The notes under the pieces are model-generated. The model was not told the origin of the DNA. It saw only the letters and a list, made by a program, of their open reading frames with translations, and made no database searches. The position numbers and the translations under genes are program-made. Shown here in pieces: positions 21,601 through 31,645 of a DNA stretch of 64,000 nucleotides; positions within the stretch are counted from its first letter, which is position 1, and each line of letters opens with the position of its first letter. Source of the DNA: Pseudoips prasinana (lineage: Eukaryota > Arthropoda > Insecta > Lepidoptera > Nolidae); contig OX621247.1 of NCBI GenBank assembly GCA_951640165.1, forward strand, positions 30,912,001 through 30,976,000, in the 5' to 3' direction.

Positions 21601-23059
21601 TTTAGATCTTTGAGGGAGGCATATGTCCTGTAGCGGAAGTATTTCGGCTAACATGACGATAAGTTGTCTCACCGTAAGTTGTTCGTGTGAATCACTCTTA
21701 CCTTAAACACAGCATAAGTGAAGACCAAGTCGAGGAACATCTTGATTACAAGCAGAACAAAGAGAAGCACTACGATGGTGTAAACGACTCCCGACATGCC
21801 ATCCATGTCATCTCGCTTCGCATCAGAAGCGTCCTTGATATCCACCGCAAATGAAATCAGGATTACGGACAGGATCAAGGTTACAATCTGGAAAAAATAA
21901 TTAAACTGTTTGATAAAGACTTATTAGAGTAGGATAGAATAGAATTTATCTAAGACTCAACTAAATTGTTAGTAAAACTTATGAATAATGTTAGTAAACA
22001 CAGACATTCGACATAAAATATTATCTGTGCTAGTTTTCTTCATAATAATAATAATATTCTGGGACATTATTTACACAATCTGCCAATCCCAAACCAAGCA
22101 GAGCTTGTACTATGGAAACCCGATAACTGATATAATACATGTTATACTACTTTTCTTTTGTAAATAATTACGTAAATAGATAATTGCAGACTCAGGACAA
22201 ACAGACATGTTCATGCACACAAATAGCTGTCCTGGGTGGATGGATGGTGATCGAACTCACGACCTCCGGCGTGAAAAGCAAGCATTTGCCAACCACGCCA
22301 ACAGGGCCGTCAGTAAAATAAAGAAATACATTTTCTTTCTATCTTTCTTTTAAATAAAGGTTTGCAAAGTTCCATATTTTACGTAAGGACATTGTAAGTT
22401 ACAAAAAAAGCTGGTAGTGGAATTCATTTTTCTAAGATATTCGATAGCTTACAGAGCTTAGTTTGTGAGAGGGATTAGCATCCTCTTGAGAAGTTATATC
22501 ATGATACTCGTACATATATGCCAATAGAACTGATAGCAGCTATTGTGTAGGTCTTTGGGGGTGGCCTTCGTCCAACATGGAACATCTTTCGGCTGATATG
22601 ATGTTGATGATGATATACCTGGCTTATCGTAAAGTTATTTTAGGGTTCCCACAAAGGTTAAAACGGGACCCTATTACTAAGACTTCACTGTCTTTCTGTC
22701 TGTCAGTCTATCTGTACGTCTGTCACCAGGCTGTATCTCATGAACCGTGATAGTTAGACAGTTGACATTTTCACAGATGATGTATTTCTGTTGCCGCTGT
22801 AACAACTAATACTAAAAAATAACATAAATATTTAAGGTGGCTCCCATACAACAAACGTGAATTTTTTGCTCGTTTCTATAGGTACGGAACCCTTCGTGTG
22901 CGAGTCCGACTCGCACTTGGCCGGTTTTCTTGTATTTTTCAACAAAGTTCAAGATAAAGACGTTTAACTTACGGAATTGATGACTCCCATCGCGATGCAT
23001 CCTGTCTTCAGATCGAAGATGAAGCAAAACTTGTCTAGCACCGGCAGCTCCATCCTTGC
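18610..23059 (-). CDS. Complete gene: small four-TM-type membrane protein (155 aa)
   Basis: Four coding exons on the minus strand join in phase: 22973-23053 (start), 21702-21887, 20475-20604 and 18610-18680 (stop TAA). The product starts MELPVLDKFCFIFDLKTGC and has four hydrophobic segments: around residues 18-42, the middle of exon two (VVYTIVVLLFVLLVIKM), exon three (CIFWIIFLVLYIIGFL), and the end of exon three into exon four. A Cys-rich start followed by a TGC motif and four TM segments is typical of insect DUF4728-like proteins; I infer that family. Its exon phases (0, 0, 1) equal those of the gene at 9-2602 in the opposite orientation. A 6-nt leader precedes the ATG after an acceptor, so an untranslated first exon must lie upstream. 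The last intron carries an intact mariner. Confidence 0.8.
18966..20253 (-). mobile_element. Intact mariner element, copy 2 (1288 bp)
   Basis: It has the same termini and length as copy 1, flanked by TA at 18964-18965 and 20254-20255. It sits in the last intron of membrane protein gene 2, in the same transcriptional orientation. Confidence 0.97.
19044..20063 (-). CDS. Mariner transposase (339 aa), copy 2
   Basis: The frame is intact from the ATG at 20061-20063 to the TAA at 19044, with the full catalytic triad D151, D243, D278 and 34-residue spacing. It is identical in protein to copy 3 and differs from copy 1 only at residue 109 (K here). Like copy 1 it shows no lesion. Confidence 0.95.
   Translation of the reverse strand: MDTLKIRVIMEYEYRRGSNAAQAARNINDVYGANTTNQRTTCYWFARFRSGNFDLKNEPRGRPKTLVDNDELKAVVEADDTQSTAELAAAFDVSVKTILVHLRQIGKVKKLDKWVPHELNDRQREVRVETCLALLNRHTNEGILNRIVTCDEKWILFDNRKRSASWLDPGSAPKQCPKRKLTPRKVMVTVWWSSAGVIHHSFLPNGVSITADVYCEELSTMMEKLAHLQPALVNRSSPLLLHDNARPHTAQQTVSKLQELGLEALRHPPYSPDLAPTDYYFFQNLDNFLAGKKFNTREAVQNAFEEFVASRPADFFKKGINKLPLRWQRCIDCMGDYFD
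20475..20604 (-). CDS. Membrane protein gene 2, exon 3
   Basis: 130 nt, phase 0 to 1, between TTTTTCAG and GTAAGTG. The exon encodes EKYSLMKKYC, a TM segment and the start of the next one (HVIAQIFFL). Confidence 0.85.
21460..21660 (+). repeat. RTE LINE tail, degenerate
   Basis: Fragments of the conserved C-terminal coding end (CCCTACAAGATAGAACGATG, CTTTGAGGGAGGC) and the terminal TTTCGGCTAACATGA are seen. It lies in intron 2 of membrane protein gene 2. Confidence 0.6.
21702..21887 (-). CDS. Membrane protein gene 2, exon 2
   Basis: 62 codons, phase 0 to 0, between TTTTTCCAG and GTAAGAGTG. The exon encodes the end of TM1, an acidic loop (VDIKDASDAKRDDMDG) and TM2. Confidence 0.85.
22048..22314 (-). 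repeat. tRNA-derived SINE, family B, nearly full length
   Basis: On the minus strand a head (TTGGCGTGGTTGGCAAATGC), the B box TGAGTTCGATCACC, ATTTGTGTGCATGAACATG, the AGTCTG block, ATATCAGTTATCGGG and CTCTGCTTGGTTTGGG are present, with an ATTATTATTA tail. An ATCC duplication follows the B box. It lies in intron 1 of membrane protein gene 2. Confidence 0.85.
22535..22615 (+). repeat. RTE-like LINE tail
   Basis: GGTCTTTGGGGGTGGCCTTC, CATCTTTCGGCTGATATGA, then GATGATGAT. It probably is a short 3' remnant. Confidence 0.5.
22640..22930 (+). repeat. Dispersed repeat ending GAGTCCGACTCGCACTTGG
   Basis: It begins AGGGTTCCCACAAAGG with AAACGGGACCCTATTACTAA, a CTGTCTGTC-type stretch and ATCTCATGAACCGTGA, and ends with GAGTCCGACTCGCACTTGGC. 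A partial copy is at 36875-36970. The type is widespread in Lepidoptera but I do not assign a class. Confidence 0.65.
22973..23059 (-). CDS. Membrane protein gene 2, first coding exon
   Basis: The acceptor TATTCCAG, six untranslated bases and the ATG at 23051-23053 are followed by 27 codons and the donor GTAAGTT. The exon encodes DKFCFIFDLKTGCIAMG and the start of the first membrane segment. Confidence 0.8.
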
Positions 23060-23357
23060 CTGGAATAATCAGACAAGAAACATAAGGCAACAGTTGGACA
23101 TTTTATTTTATCGTTCTATTGTATTATTAAAATTTGACCACCAAAATGCACCAATATGCGCTGTCTCTTCTTCAAGACATTCTGCTTATTGCAAAAATTG
23201 AGCAGAGTGTAGTTAAGCAGATGTCTATACTTTTACATTCATTTCAAAAGAACATTTATTTCTCAGCGTTGATTCCGATTTTTATGAATTCAGATATATT
23301 CAGTCATGAGTATGGTCATTACCACTGTGTCAAATTTGAAGAAGATCGGTTCGGCCA

Positions 23358-23453
23358 TTCAGGGGCTCTACCGGCTAAGTCGCCGAACATCGTTTTCGTA
23401 ATTATTTGAACGCCATTCACGAAAATGATGTTCGGCGACTTAGCCGGTAGAGT
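23358..23453. mobile_element. Short foldback element (GGGGCTCTACCGGCTAAGTC family)
   Basis: The left arm starts GGGGCTCTACCGGCTAAGTC and the right arm ends GACTTAGCCGGTAGAGTCCC. Nearly the full 95 bp forms one hairpin with only a short centre. A 247-bp relative with the same ends interrupts a SINE at 42284-42531. Confidence 0.75.
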
Positions 23454-23871
23454 CCCAGGAGGAGTAATGATGAGTCGCCTAGGAAAGTGATTTTTTTATA
23501 TTTTTATTTATTTATTAATAACTATTTATATCATTACATTACAAAAATTGTTCCCGGTGTATCAAAAACCTAATCAAGTTTGTCCGTACACCAGTATTCG
23601 TCATTAGCAGTCTTTACACTTGAATCAATTATATTATTCGACATCTAGGATACCGCGTAACAATTCACAATAATGCAAGTAGGATAGAAATATTGGTCGT
23701 TATTTATAGACCAAGTAGCAGTGCGTGCCTCCATGGCTAACTAAAGATAAAGTTGAAGAAAATCGTAGGTGCCGACTTAATGACGCGTTTCCTACACGAA
23801 GTATGCACACTAGCTAGGTTTTTTATTTCGGGTAGTAGTATGTATGTAGGGGTTAATAATAAATAAGCCTC

Positions 23872-24110
23872 ATTGGTCTAACTCTAGTCCGTTTAATCGT
23901 AGCCCTGAGTTGAAACCCCGGGTCGTGTAGCAACATATTACTTAGAAAAATACTCAGTATTAGCCCAGACACAGTAAGTTGATGCTGAACCCTCGTGCCT
24001 CGGAGAGCACGTTATGCATTCGGCCATTCCCTTCAGAGCTAAGCGATCATAAGAGTGAAGGAATGGTACGCTTGTGCTCTATAATTACCTATGTTCCGTG
24101 CAATTCCATT
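23872..24110 (+). repeat. Degenerate family A SINE
   Basis: A tRNA-like head (CCTCATTGGTCTAACTCTAG, with GTTGAAACCCCGGGTCG) and the body block CTCGTGCCTCGGAGAGCACG match family A, with many changes. Confidence 0.6.
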
Positions 24111-24445
24111 TATACTGGCCGTCATGGACAAAATTGAAAAAGGTGTTTATTAATAAAAGTATTACTCCGCAAAAAGCTAAATTCGGGTAAAAAACTGGAG
24201 TTGCACGGGAAGACTGAGCACTCTAATTGGGATCAGGTATTTTTGTTACAAATTGTAGGTAACAAAAATAAATTGTAGTTAAATATAATGTCCATGTAGG
24301 TATATAAACTTACTTAGGTATATGAGCAAAAGCTATGACAAAAAAAAGAATTTAAAGAAAATATCTCAAAATTAAATTCAAACTGTATTAAAGGTTTTTA
24401 ATAAAAAAGAACTATAATGGGCATTGCACCCGCAGAAAATCTATA

Positions 24446-24739
24446 TCTATACATATAATAAAATCGTAGGTAAGTCAAAACTGTACATTTAATATTTATT
24501 TAAAGGATACTTAGGGCGTGATCTACTATCCATATCGAAGCCAAAAATATAGTTTTAGAAATTTGGCTGTTTTCTGTTTGTCTGGATGTATGTCCGGGCT
24601 AAACTCAAAAAGTACAGCATGAATATTACTTAGAGGTCGGGTCAACATATAGGCACATATTATCACGCTATCATCTAGCGGGGAGGAGCTGTGATAATTT
24701 ATAAAGTTTAACGCGGGTAAAACCGCTGGGCACAGCTAG
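24446..24739 (+). mobile_element. Non-autonomous Helitron, 294 bp
   Basis: It starts TCTATACATATAATAAAATC and ends GGGCACAGCTAG, inserted between A and T without target duplication, which is the Helitron signature. The same family is at 51357-51679. It has no coding capacity. Confidence 0.8.
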
Positions 24740-24958
24740 TATGTAATAAATCCAACAGCTTAACTGCAAACGTCACCGTTGTCTAAAAAATACAAAGTGC
24801 GTCAGGTACTACCTCAGATTACTCTATGGCTCCGACATATAGAATAATGGTGGTCATATATTTACAACAATCTTGCACAACCCTATACCTGCCTTATGTG
24901 TATAAAACGTTTTGCCTCGTAGAAAATCGATAAGGAAACAAAACAGGTATCCTACTAA

Positions 24959-25134
24959 TCCTACTAATATTATAAATGCGAAACTTTGTGAGTATGGATG
25001 TTTGTTGCTCTTTCACGCAAAAACCACGGAACGAATTTTGATGTAACTTGGTAGCAATTTAGCTTATATATTCGAATAGCACATAGACTATAATTTATAA
25101 AGTTTAACGTGGATGAAATCGCGGGCACAGCTAG
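24959..25134 (+). mobile_element. Lep1-like Helitron, copy 1
   Basis: The 5' end TCCTACTAATATTATAAATG, an internal block ACGAATTTTGATG, then ACTATAATTTATAAAG and the 3' end GCACAGCTAG agree with the Lep1 family of short Helitrons known from Lepidoptera. A tandem satellite starts at its 3' end. Confidence 0.85.
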
Positions 25135-25775
25135 TAGATGTTTGTAATATATTGAAGAGTGCCACTATCCATCTCCTGGCTCTATCTTCAGATTAGCTCA
25201 ATGATATTATTATTGCTTGCATATTACGACAAATTTAATGAGGCCTTTCTCGCGGGATGAAACATAGCCGATATAGATGTGATATATTGAGGAGTGTCAC
25301 TATTCACCTCCTGGCTTTATCTTCAGATAAGCTCAATAATAATATGATTGCTTGTATATATCACAACAAAGTTAATGAGTTCTTGCTCGAGGGATGAAAC
25401 ATAGCTGATATAGATCTAATATATTAAGGAGTCACTATTCAACTCCTGGCTCTATCTTTAGAATAGCTCAATGATATTATTTTTGCTTGTCATATTACAA
25501 CCAATTTAATGAAGCCTTTCACGACGAATGAAATATAGCCGATATAGATGTAATAGCCGATATATTGAGCAGCGCGGCTATCTACCGCGTGGCTCTAATT
25601 TCAGATCAGCTCAATGACATTGTTAATGAATTTTAACACTAATTTAATACGGCGTAGCTCGAGGAATGAAAAATAGCTGATATAGATGTAATGTATAGGA
25701 ATACCACTATCCACCTTCCACACAACATCAGATCAGCTCAATGGTATTATAATTGTATTATCATTACATACACTT
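25135..25775 (+). repeat. Degenerate ~137-bp satellite, about 4.7 units
   Basis: The units start TAGATG (or TAGATC) at 25135, 25274, 25411, 25545 and 25683, a spacing of 134-139 bp. Each contains a CACTATCCACCTCCTGGCTC-like block, CAGATCAGCTCAATG and GGATGAAACATAGCCGATA. The units have diverged by perhaps 20-30%. The first unit begins exactly where the Helitron ends. Confidence 0.85.
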
Positions 25776-25793
25776 GCAAAGATTCTAAGCTTA

Positions 25794-25868
25794 TTTTTAT
25801 CAAATCGACAAGAACGTAATTCTTGTCGTCATATTACAAGAATTACGTTCTTGTCGATTTGATAAAAA
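25794..25868. repeat. Perfect 33-bp hairpin
   Basis: The arms 25794-25826 and 25836-25868 are exact reverse complements around a 9-nt loop (CGTCATATT); the inner stem reads AAGAACGTAATTCTTGT. It lies just after the satellite. Confidence 0.92.
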
Positions 25869-25984
25869 ATCTCAGAACTATTTCACGGCACAAGAACCCC
25901 AGAGATCGGCTATATATGTATTGGAGTATACCACACATTAGAAGTGTCACCTAATTAAAGAATGAGGTCAACTTTTTTAATAAG

Positions 25985-26255
25985 AGACGTGCCTGTTGGC
26001 GTGCGTTGGTAGATACGCCTTTCACGTCGGAGGTCGTGGGTTCGATTCCCACCCGGGACAAATATTTGTGTGCATGAACATGTTTGTTTGTCCTGAGTCT
26101 GGGTGTAAATGATCTATATAAGTACCTATGTATTTACAAAAGAAAAATAGTATATGTAGTATATCAGTTATCTGGTTTCCATAGTACAAGCTCTGCTTAG
26201 TTTGGGATCAGATGACTGTTTGTGAATAATGTACCAGAATATTATATTATATTAG
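25985..26255 (+). repeat. tRNA-derived SINE, family B, nearly full length
   Basis: The head TTGGCGTGCGTTGGTAGA and the B box GTGGGTTCGATTCCC are followed by the body ATTTGTGTGCATGAACATG, GAGTCTGGGTGT, AGTATATCAGTTATCTGG and TCTGCTTAGTTTGGGATCAG. Confidence 0.87.
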
Positions 26256-26575
26256 ACATGACGGCCTAAATCTACAGTAATGTCCTAGCATAGAACAAAT
26301 TGAAACATTTCACCACCCCATCCTATCGGGTAATCTTCCCGTGGGAATATCTACTAGAGATGGGGCAGCGGCGTATCCCTAAGTACTATGATATTTGCTC
26401 AAAATATGGTATTGAAGATGTTAACAAAGTAGAGTCATCTTCTTTTACGCACGGACATGCAAATACACTGCCTAAATATACTTAATAATATTTACCATTA
26501 GCCTAAAATGAAAAAAAAATGGACACCGTAATAAAAATTACAGCTCTCTCGTTTGTTACTGGTTCGAATTCCCCT

Positions 26576-26598
26576 CCCCCCCCCCCCCCCCCCCCCCC
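26576..26598 (+). repeat. Homopolymer of 23 cytosines
   Basis: An uninterrupted run of C, preceded by CCCCT and followed by GCC. This is unusual in an AT-rich genome and prone to sequencing length error. Confidence 0.95.
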
Positions 26599-26907
26599 GC
26601 CTGCCACTTTTTAACACAGGATCATCAACAGTTGCCTGAAGAAGTAACATTAAGAGGCGAAACAAGGAACAGTTTGAAAAAAGATAGTTCCATTTCCCTT
26701 CAGAACAAAGCTGGAGAATTAATGAAATAACGAGCTTTGAGCCCCTTAAAACGAGAGAATCCAAACTTTATGCTCTATTACTTGGTTCCAGTTATATTAT
26801 GGCAGAAGCGATTAAACGCATTGAAGTTGTGTCAATATCTGTATTTAAATGTTAATCTGTTTTAACCATATTATATAGATATCGAAATAACCTACAACTA
26901 AAGGCAA

Positions 26908-27080
26908 TCCTACTAATATTATAAATGCGAAAGTTTGTGAGAATGGATATCTGGATGTCTATTACTCTTTCACACAAAAGAACACCAAATGTATTTTTAT
27001 GAAACTTTATAGTAATATAGCTTACCTATATATCAGAATAAGACATGGGCTATAATTTATAATACGCGGGGCACAGCTAG
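26908..27080 (+). mobile_element. Lep1-like Helitron, copy 2
   Basis: It starts TCCTACTAATATTATAAATG and ends GGGGCACAGCTAG. The last AACGCGG block is shortened. It is flanked by A and T. Confidence 0.85.
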
Positions 27081-27614
27081 TTAGAAATAAATGTGCATAA
27101 AGCATACGACTGAACACTGTCACCCGAAATACAGTGTCAGTACCTTTTGTAATATATCATGTCATAAACCTGTAAATGTGCATGTATTTTTGTTTTATAT
27201 GCATTCGTTTTTTTTATTATTAAAAAAATGAAAATTAAAAGGATCATAATTAGGTCACCGCTAGGCAATCCAAGTACCTCTGGAAATGGGTCACTCATGT
27301 ATCTTTCAATTTCAGCTTTCGATTTACTGTTAGTCACCTATGTAATATATACATTACAATAAAACACAATTACATACCATTAATGTTGTAATGTATCCAA
27401 TTAACGACTCGGCTACAGACACCTATTCACTTGGAGTTGAGGGAGTAATACATTTTAATAGATTCACTATAGAATTGTTGAAAACGACAACTTCACTTTG
27501 CAAGGACTGCTCTGATTGAAGGAAACTGGGCATTTAAGGACAAGCACTTCGAAAAAATTTTATAATACAATATAAAGAAATTAGGCTTTGTTTATTTGTA
27601 ACTTTATTATCTAT

Positions 27615-27975
27615 GATGATGTTCCGACCAAATCGGCCACGGCGGCCAGTCTCAATGGAGACTAGCCAATTGCGCAGGACATATTATAGTGCACAATTGT
27701 GTGCGCAAACACAGGGGCACTTACTATTCCATCACTCTCATGATCCGATGGGACGACTAGTGACACGACCGGAAAGAGTTCAGGTACCGGACCGACGGCT
27801 TTACGTGCTCTCCGAGGCACGGGGGTGTATTACCGCCAACGTCCAGACTTCGGACTGATGCTGAGAAATTTCTTTTTATGGAAAAATCCCAAAATCTGTT
27901 TTTGGCCCGACCCGGGATTTGAACCCAGGACCTGATTATCTGCGGTTGAACACGCTACCGCTAGACCAATCAATA
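27615..27975 (-). repeat. tRNA-derived SINE, family A, nearly full length
   Basis: On the minus strand a head (TTGGTCTAGCGGTAGCGTG, B box GGTTCAAATCCCGGGTCG) is followed by the family body (GCCTCGGAGAGCACG, CGTCCCATCGGATCATGAG, TTGTGCACTATAATATG) and ends at GGCCGATTTGGTCGG. Confidence 0.88.
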
Positions 27976-28019
27976 GATATTGCTGATTACGGTAAAAATA
28001 GAAAAAAGTGTTTTGTACA

Positions 28020-28140
28020 CATTCAACTTTATCTGATCCCCCTAAGATGCCATGTGGTTTCCGAACCGTATGGTTTCCGACCCAGAAAGAATAACATGGC
28101 TAACCCACATCATCCCCTGGGTGTCGTAAACGGTGACTAA
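28020..28140 (+). repeat. LINE-type remnant
   Basis: CATGGCTAACCCACATCATC followed by CCCTGGGTGTCGTAA and CGGTGACTAAGG is a block commonly seen near 3' ends of lepidopteran non-LTR elements. No ORF is intact. Confidence 0.4.
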
Positions 28141-28489
28141 GGTACACCCGGTAGTTAGCGCCACCAGTGTACTAGCTAACTGCGGTCTCCAAGTCGCATG
28201 CCACGCGCGAGGAACTGAAATGAAATGAAATTTATTCAGCACTTGGGTATTAACGTACACATGTACTTGTCAAACTCACAATGCAGAACATAAACATAGT
28301 GGACAGCATAAAAGTACAAAAAAAAATAGTTAGTCCGTCCGTGCGGTTTGTTTTATCGCCTATATTTTCTGAAATCTTTTAATAAATAACAAGTTACTAA
28401 TCTATTATTTTGAAATTTAGTTCTACTATATTCAAATTAAAGAATGGAGACTAAAGCAAAAAGACGAAGTTCTAAATGAGGGTGTGATC

Positions 28490-28800
28490 ACATGCACGCG
28501 ATCACCGATCACGCGTTAAGGGGCCAAAGCGATCCTCGCCGCTGAGGGACCTACCCTAGCTAGCCTGCGGCTTTCTCTAGCTACCTAGGTGGACGACCCG
28601 GAGAAGAAAGCCACAAAGAAACTACGGGAAACCCCTCCAAATGGCAACGATATCAAAACCTTTGGGGGGGCTTATGTCAAGCAGTGAACGATATCAGGCT
28701 TAGGATGTAATGCCCTTAAGCGATAAGGCATTGTACAATATTGTGTTATTTGTGTAATATGTATTCATCCTGTTTGATAGTGTAAATAGTGAGTATTTTA
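28490..28800 (+). repeat. LINE-type 3' remnants
   Basis: A GC-richer piece (GGACGACCCGGAGAAGAAAG, GGGGCTTATGTCAAGCAGTG) leads into a tail resembling the GCGATAAGGC...GTGTAATAT type seen at 15945. It is too degraded to name. Confidence 0.4.
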
Positions 28801-28989
28801 TTTTTCTTTAATTGGATTTAAAATGGAGTATTGTCATACTCGCTGGTTGTTTAACTTTCGATAGTTCTCCAAAAGATGATAAACAATATGATGATCTTCC
28901 ACTTGTTTTATCATGTAAACAACAAAATATGGATCCCGTTTAAAAAAATCTAATGCAGTTCCATCCGATATGATATGTCACCGACAGCA

Positions 28990-29065
28990 TAGAATATTAC
29001 CACCCCATATCAGGTGGCTTGCGTAGAGTCGCCCCGAGAGAACACCTACCAGAGAACGGGCAGCA
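28990..29065 (+). repeat. Dispersed repeat family D, fragment
   Basis: ATATTACCACCCCATATC and CCAGAGAACGGGCAGCA match the family at 50375 and 61155. It is cut off by the MITE at 29081. Confidence 0.5.
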
Positions 29066-29080
29066 ACGTCTCTCTATCTA

Positions 29081-29215
29081 CAGACGCCAGCACATGAATC
29101 TACCCCAATCTGTCAAATTTCCCCAATTGAAAGTGAACCTTATTCTTTTGTGATAAAGTTGAAAATCAATTTAAAACAATTGACAGATTGGGATAGCTGG
29201 ATGTGCTGGCGTCTG
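29081..29215 (+). mobile_element. MITE family CAGACGCCAGCAC, copy B (135 bp)
   Basis: It begins CAGACGCCAGCACATG and ends CATGTGCTGGCGTCTG-like (GATGTGCTGGCGTCTG), with TA on both sides. The terminal repeats extend about 30 bp through CCCCAATCTGTC. This TA-flanked type suggests mobilisation by a Tc1/mariner-class transposase. Confidence 0.9.
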
Positions 29216-29511
29216 TACTATGAACACTATAGTGCGATTGCAAACCTTCTTGAAGCTCTTTTCCAGCAGTGGACATCATTTGGCTGACATGAATTGGGGT
29301 TGTTCAAGGCACGTAGTTAGCATTTAACTTGGCTAAAGACCCATTTTGCCGTCGGTCCTGTAACTGACATCTTTCTGCTCATCTCGCTAGTCGATTATGA
29401 GAGTGATAGAATAGGGTGTGCCCAGGGTGTGCACTTGTGCACAATACGTCCCGCGCAAATAATGATAATAAAAGCTCAAACTGTAAATATCTATTGTCCT
29501 TATTGTATTAT

Positions 29512-29765
29512 ATGGCGTGGTTGACAAATGCTTGCTTTACACGCCGGAGGTCGTGGGTTTAATTCCCACCCAGGAGAGATATTTGTGTGCATGAACAGGT
29601 CTGTTGTTCTGAGTCTGGGTGTTATTTATCTAAATAATGATATTTACAAAACAAAAGTAGTATATGTAGTATATCAGTTATCTGGTTTCCATGGTTTAAG
29701 CTCTGCTTAGTTTGGGATCAGATGACCGGGTGTAAATAATGTCCCAGGATATTGTTATTATTATT
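29512..29765 (+). repeat. tRNA-derived SINE, family B
   Basis: The head TGGCGTGGTTGACAAATGC and the B box GTGGGTTTAATTCCC are followed by the full family body to CTCTGCTTAGTTTGGGATCAG and an ATTATTATTATAT tail. Confidence 0.87.
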
Positions 29766-30139
29766 ATATACTTATTATTATCGACTTCTGGAATCATACC
29801 AATATCTCTTATACAGAGCTTAAATACATTACAAATGCCTACATACACATGACACTGCAAAAAGCGGCTTTACTGAACACATGCCGCGTAAATTTCTTAC
29901 ATCATCAACTATTTCCTCAGCATTTACTATATAATTTTCAATCTTATATGCTTGGCCCTGGCCCGCATATAAGTTTCTGTCATTTACCCTCACCGAAGAA
30001 ATGTATGTTATTTGTTAAAAAATAATAATAATAAGAAAGGTAGGGCATAGCGTTCATTTGCTCAAAGAGCAGCCCGACTGGGGAACTACCTCCACCTTAC
30101 AGATGACATTCCTTAATTACTATTAAGGAATGTCTTCTG

Positions 30140-30362
30140 TATGGTTTACATTAATAATTTTAATGTTGTGTTCCCGAGTGTCTTACTCACACCGCCAGAG
30201 CTCATTGGGGTAGGGGGAAGGGTCAGAAACACTTGTTTGCTGACTCTAAAAGGCCGGCAACGCACCCGCGACTCCTCTGGTGTCGCGAGTGTCCAAGGGC
30301 GGCGGTGATCACTTACCATCAGGTGACCCACTTGCTCGTTTGTCGCCCTCTGATAAAAAAAA
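30140..30362 (+). repeat. LINE 3' end with A tail
   Basis: AAGGCCGGCAACGCACCCG, TCGCGAGTGTCCAAGGGCGG, CACTTACCATCAGGTGACCC and TGCTCGTTTGTCGCC precede a poly-A run at 30354-30362. This tail is common in lepidopteran non-LTR elements. A short hairpin (GACATTCCTTAAT and complement, 30105-30134) precedes it. Confidence 0.7.
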
Positions 30363-30634
30363 TATTTAATTTAAATAAGTTGAAATGTCTAGTCTCTATT
30401 GAAACTGACCGTCGTAGTCAAAATTCGACCCCGAGGATATAGTTTTTAATACGAAATAATAATAATAATTTTTAATTTCAGATAATTAAAACCCATATTT
30501 GTTAAAAAATAATTAAACTAAAACTATGTTCTGACTATTTACAAGCGCTTTATATCGTCGAAGTGTATAAAAACCGTTTTTATTCTATTTTATTTTTAAA
30601 ATACATTCTAATAGGGCATGCCTACCAGCTGAAG

Positions 30635-30890
30635 AATATTCAGGCTTGTCCTTAAAAAGAGGCTGTACGGGACATGCGCATTGCGATCCCTGACGATCGA
30701 TAGAATGCCGCTGGGTTCCAATATCTCCCGACGATATTAAAAATGACACCTTCTCTCTCTATCAGCCATTAACAGGGACCCTGTGGCCCGAACCTCATAA
30801 GGGTACCCTCAGGTATTAGTCGCTTAAATTAAGCTACTGGTTGAGAGCCTTCTGTGCCAGCCAACTGCTCGCTGTCTTCAATTCTTTAAT
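30635..30890 (+). repeat. Dispersed repeat, three copies in window
   Basis: TGGCCCGAACCTCATAAGG, TCGCTTAAATTAAGCTAC and GAGAGCCTTCTGTGCCAGCC match 38705-38880 (-) and, in part, 21250-21300 (+). The class is not recognised. Confidence 0.55.
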
Positions 30891-31214
30891 TTTAATATAG
30901 TATTAAATTAAAAAAGAATAGATTAGTAACCTGTTATTTATTTAAGGATTTAAAAAAATATATGTGATGAAATAGACCACACGGAGGGTCAATTTAATTT
31001 TTTGCTTTTATACTGTATACGACATTTTGAGCTTGGCAAGTACAAGTGTATGTTAATACCCAAGTGCTGAATAAATTTCATTATTTTATATTACATCTGA
31101 TTATTGCACCAAAATTATAATAAATTAATTACATAAATCATTTGCAATTTTCTTTATTAAGTACTTTTAAATCCAAAATTATTGTTTTTATAATGTCGCC
31201 CGCATTAGGAAAAT

Positions 31215-31383
31215 GAATCCGTGTCGCGGGGTACTTTAAAAACATATACATGACGGATAAAAGGTCCATCCAGACTATGGACAACTATTTATGGGTCACA
31301 CAAATAGTTATCCTGCGCGGGAATCGAACCCGGGTTACCAAGTGGCAAGGCGACTATCTTAACCGCTGCGCCACACGTGCAGT
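31215..31383 (-). repeat. tRNA-derived SINE, family C
   Basis: On the minus strand the head (CACGTGTGGCGCAGCGG) and the B box GGGTTCGATTCCC are followed by ACTATTTGTGTGACCCATAA and the body to GTACCCCGCGACAC. Confidence 0.85.
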
Positions 31384-31436
31384 ATTTTTATTTTCATATA
31401 TTCTTTTGTATTTAATTTTATGTATGTAATAATGTC

Positions 31437-31645
31437 CTCCATGCCGAATTTTGCCGCCATGGCGGCAGCCACTCTCAATAGAAACTAGTCAACTGCGCTA
31501 TATACATATTATAGTATAGTTCACAAGTGTGTGCTCAAACTCAGGGGCACCTTCTATTCCATGACTCTCATGATCCAATGGGAAGACTAGTGACACAATC
31601 GGAAAGAGGTCAGGTACAAGACCGACGGCTTTACGTACGCTCACT
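31437..31645 (-). repeat. Family A SINE lacking the tRNA head
   Basis: It contains GTCCTCCATGCCGAATTTTG, GGGGCACCTTCTATTCC and ACCGACGGCTTTACGTACG, then stops before the B box. Confidence 0.75.

Noticed and set aside
27288..27336. Minus-strand stretch KSKAEIERYMSDPFPE bounded by possible splice sites
   Set aside because: The peptide faintly resembles the C-terminal region of hAT transposases, but it is only 16 codons, without a second exon or terminal repeats. Too weak to list.
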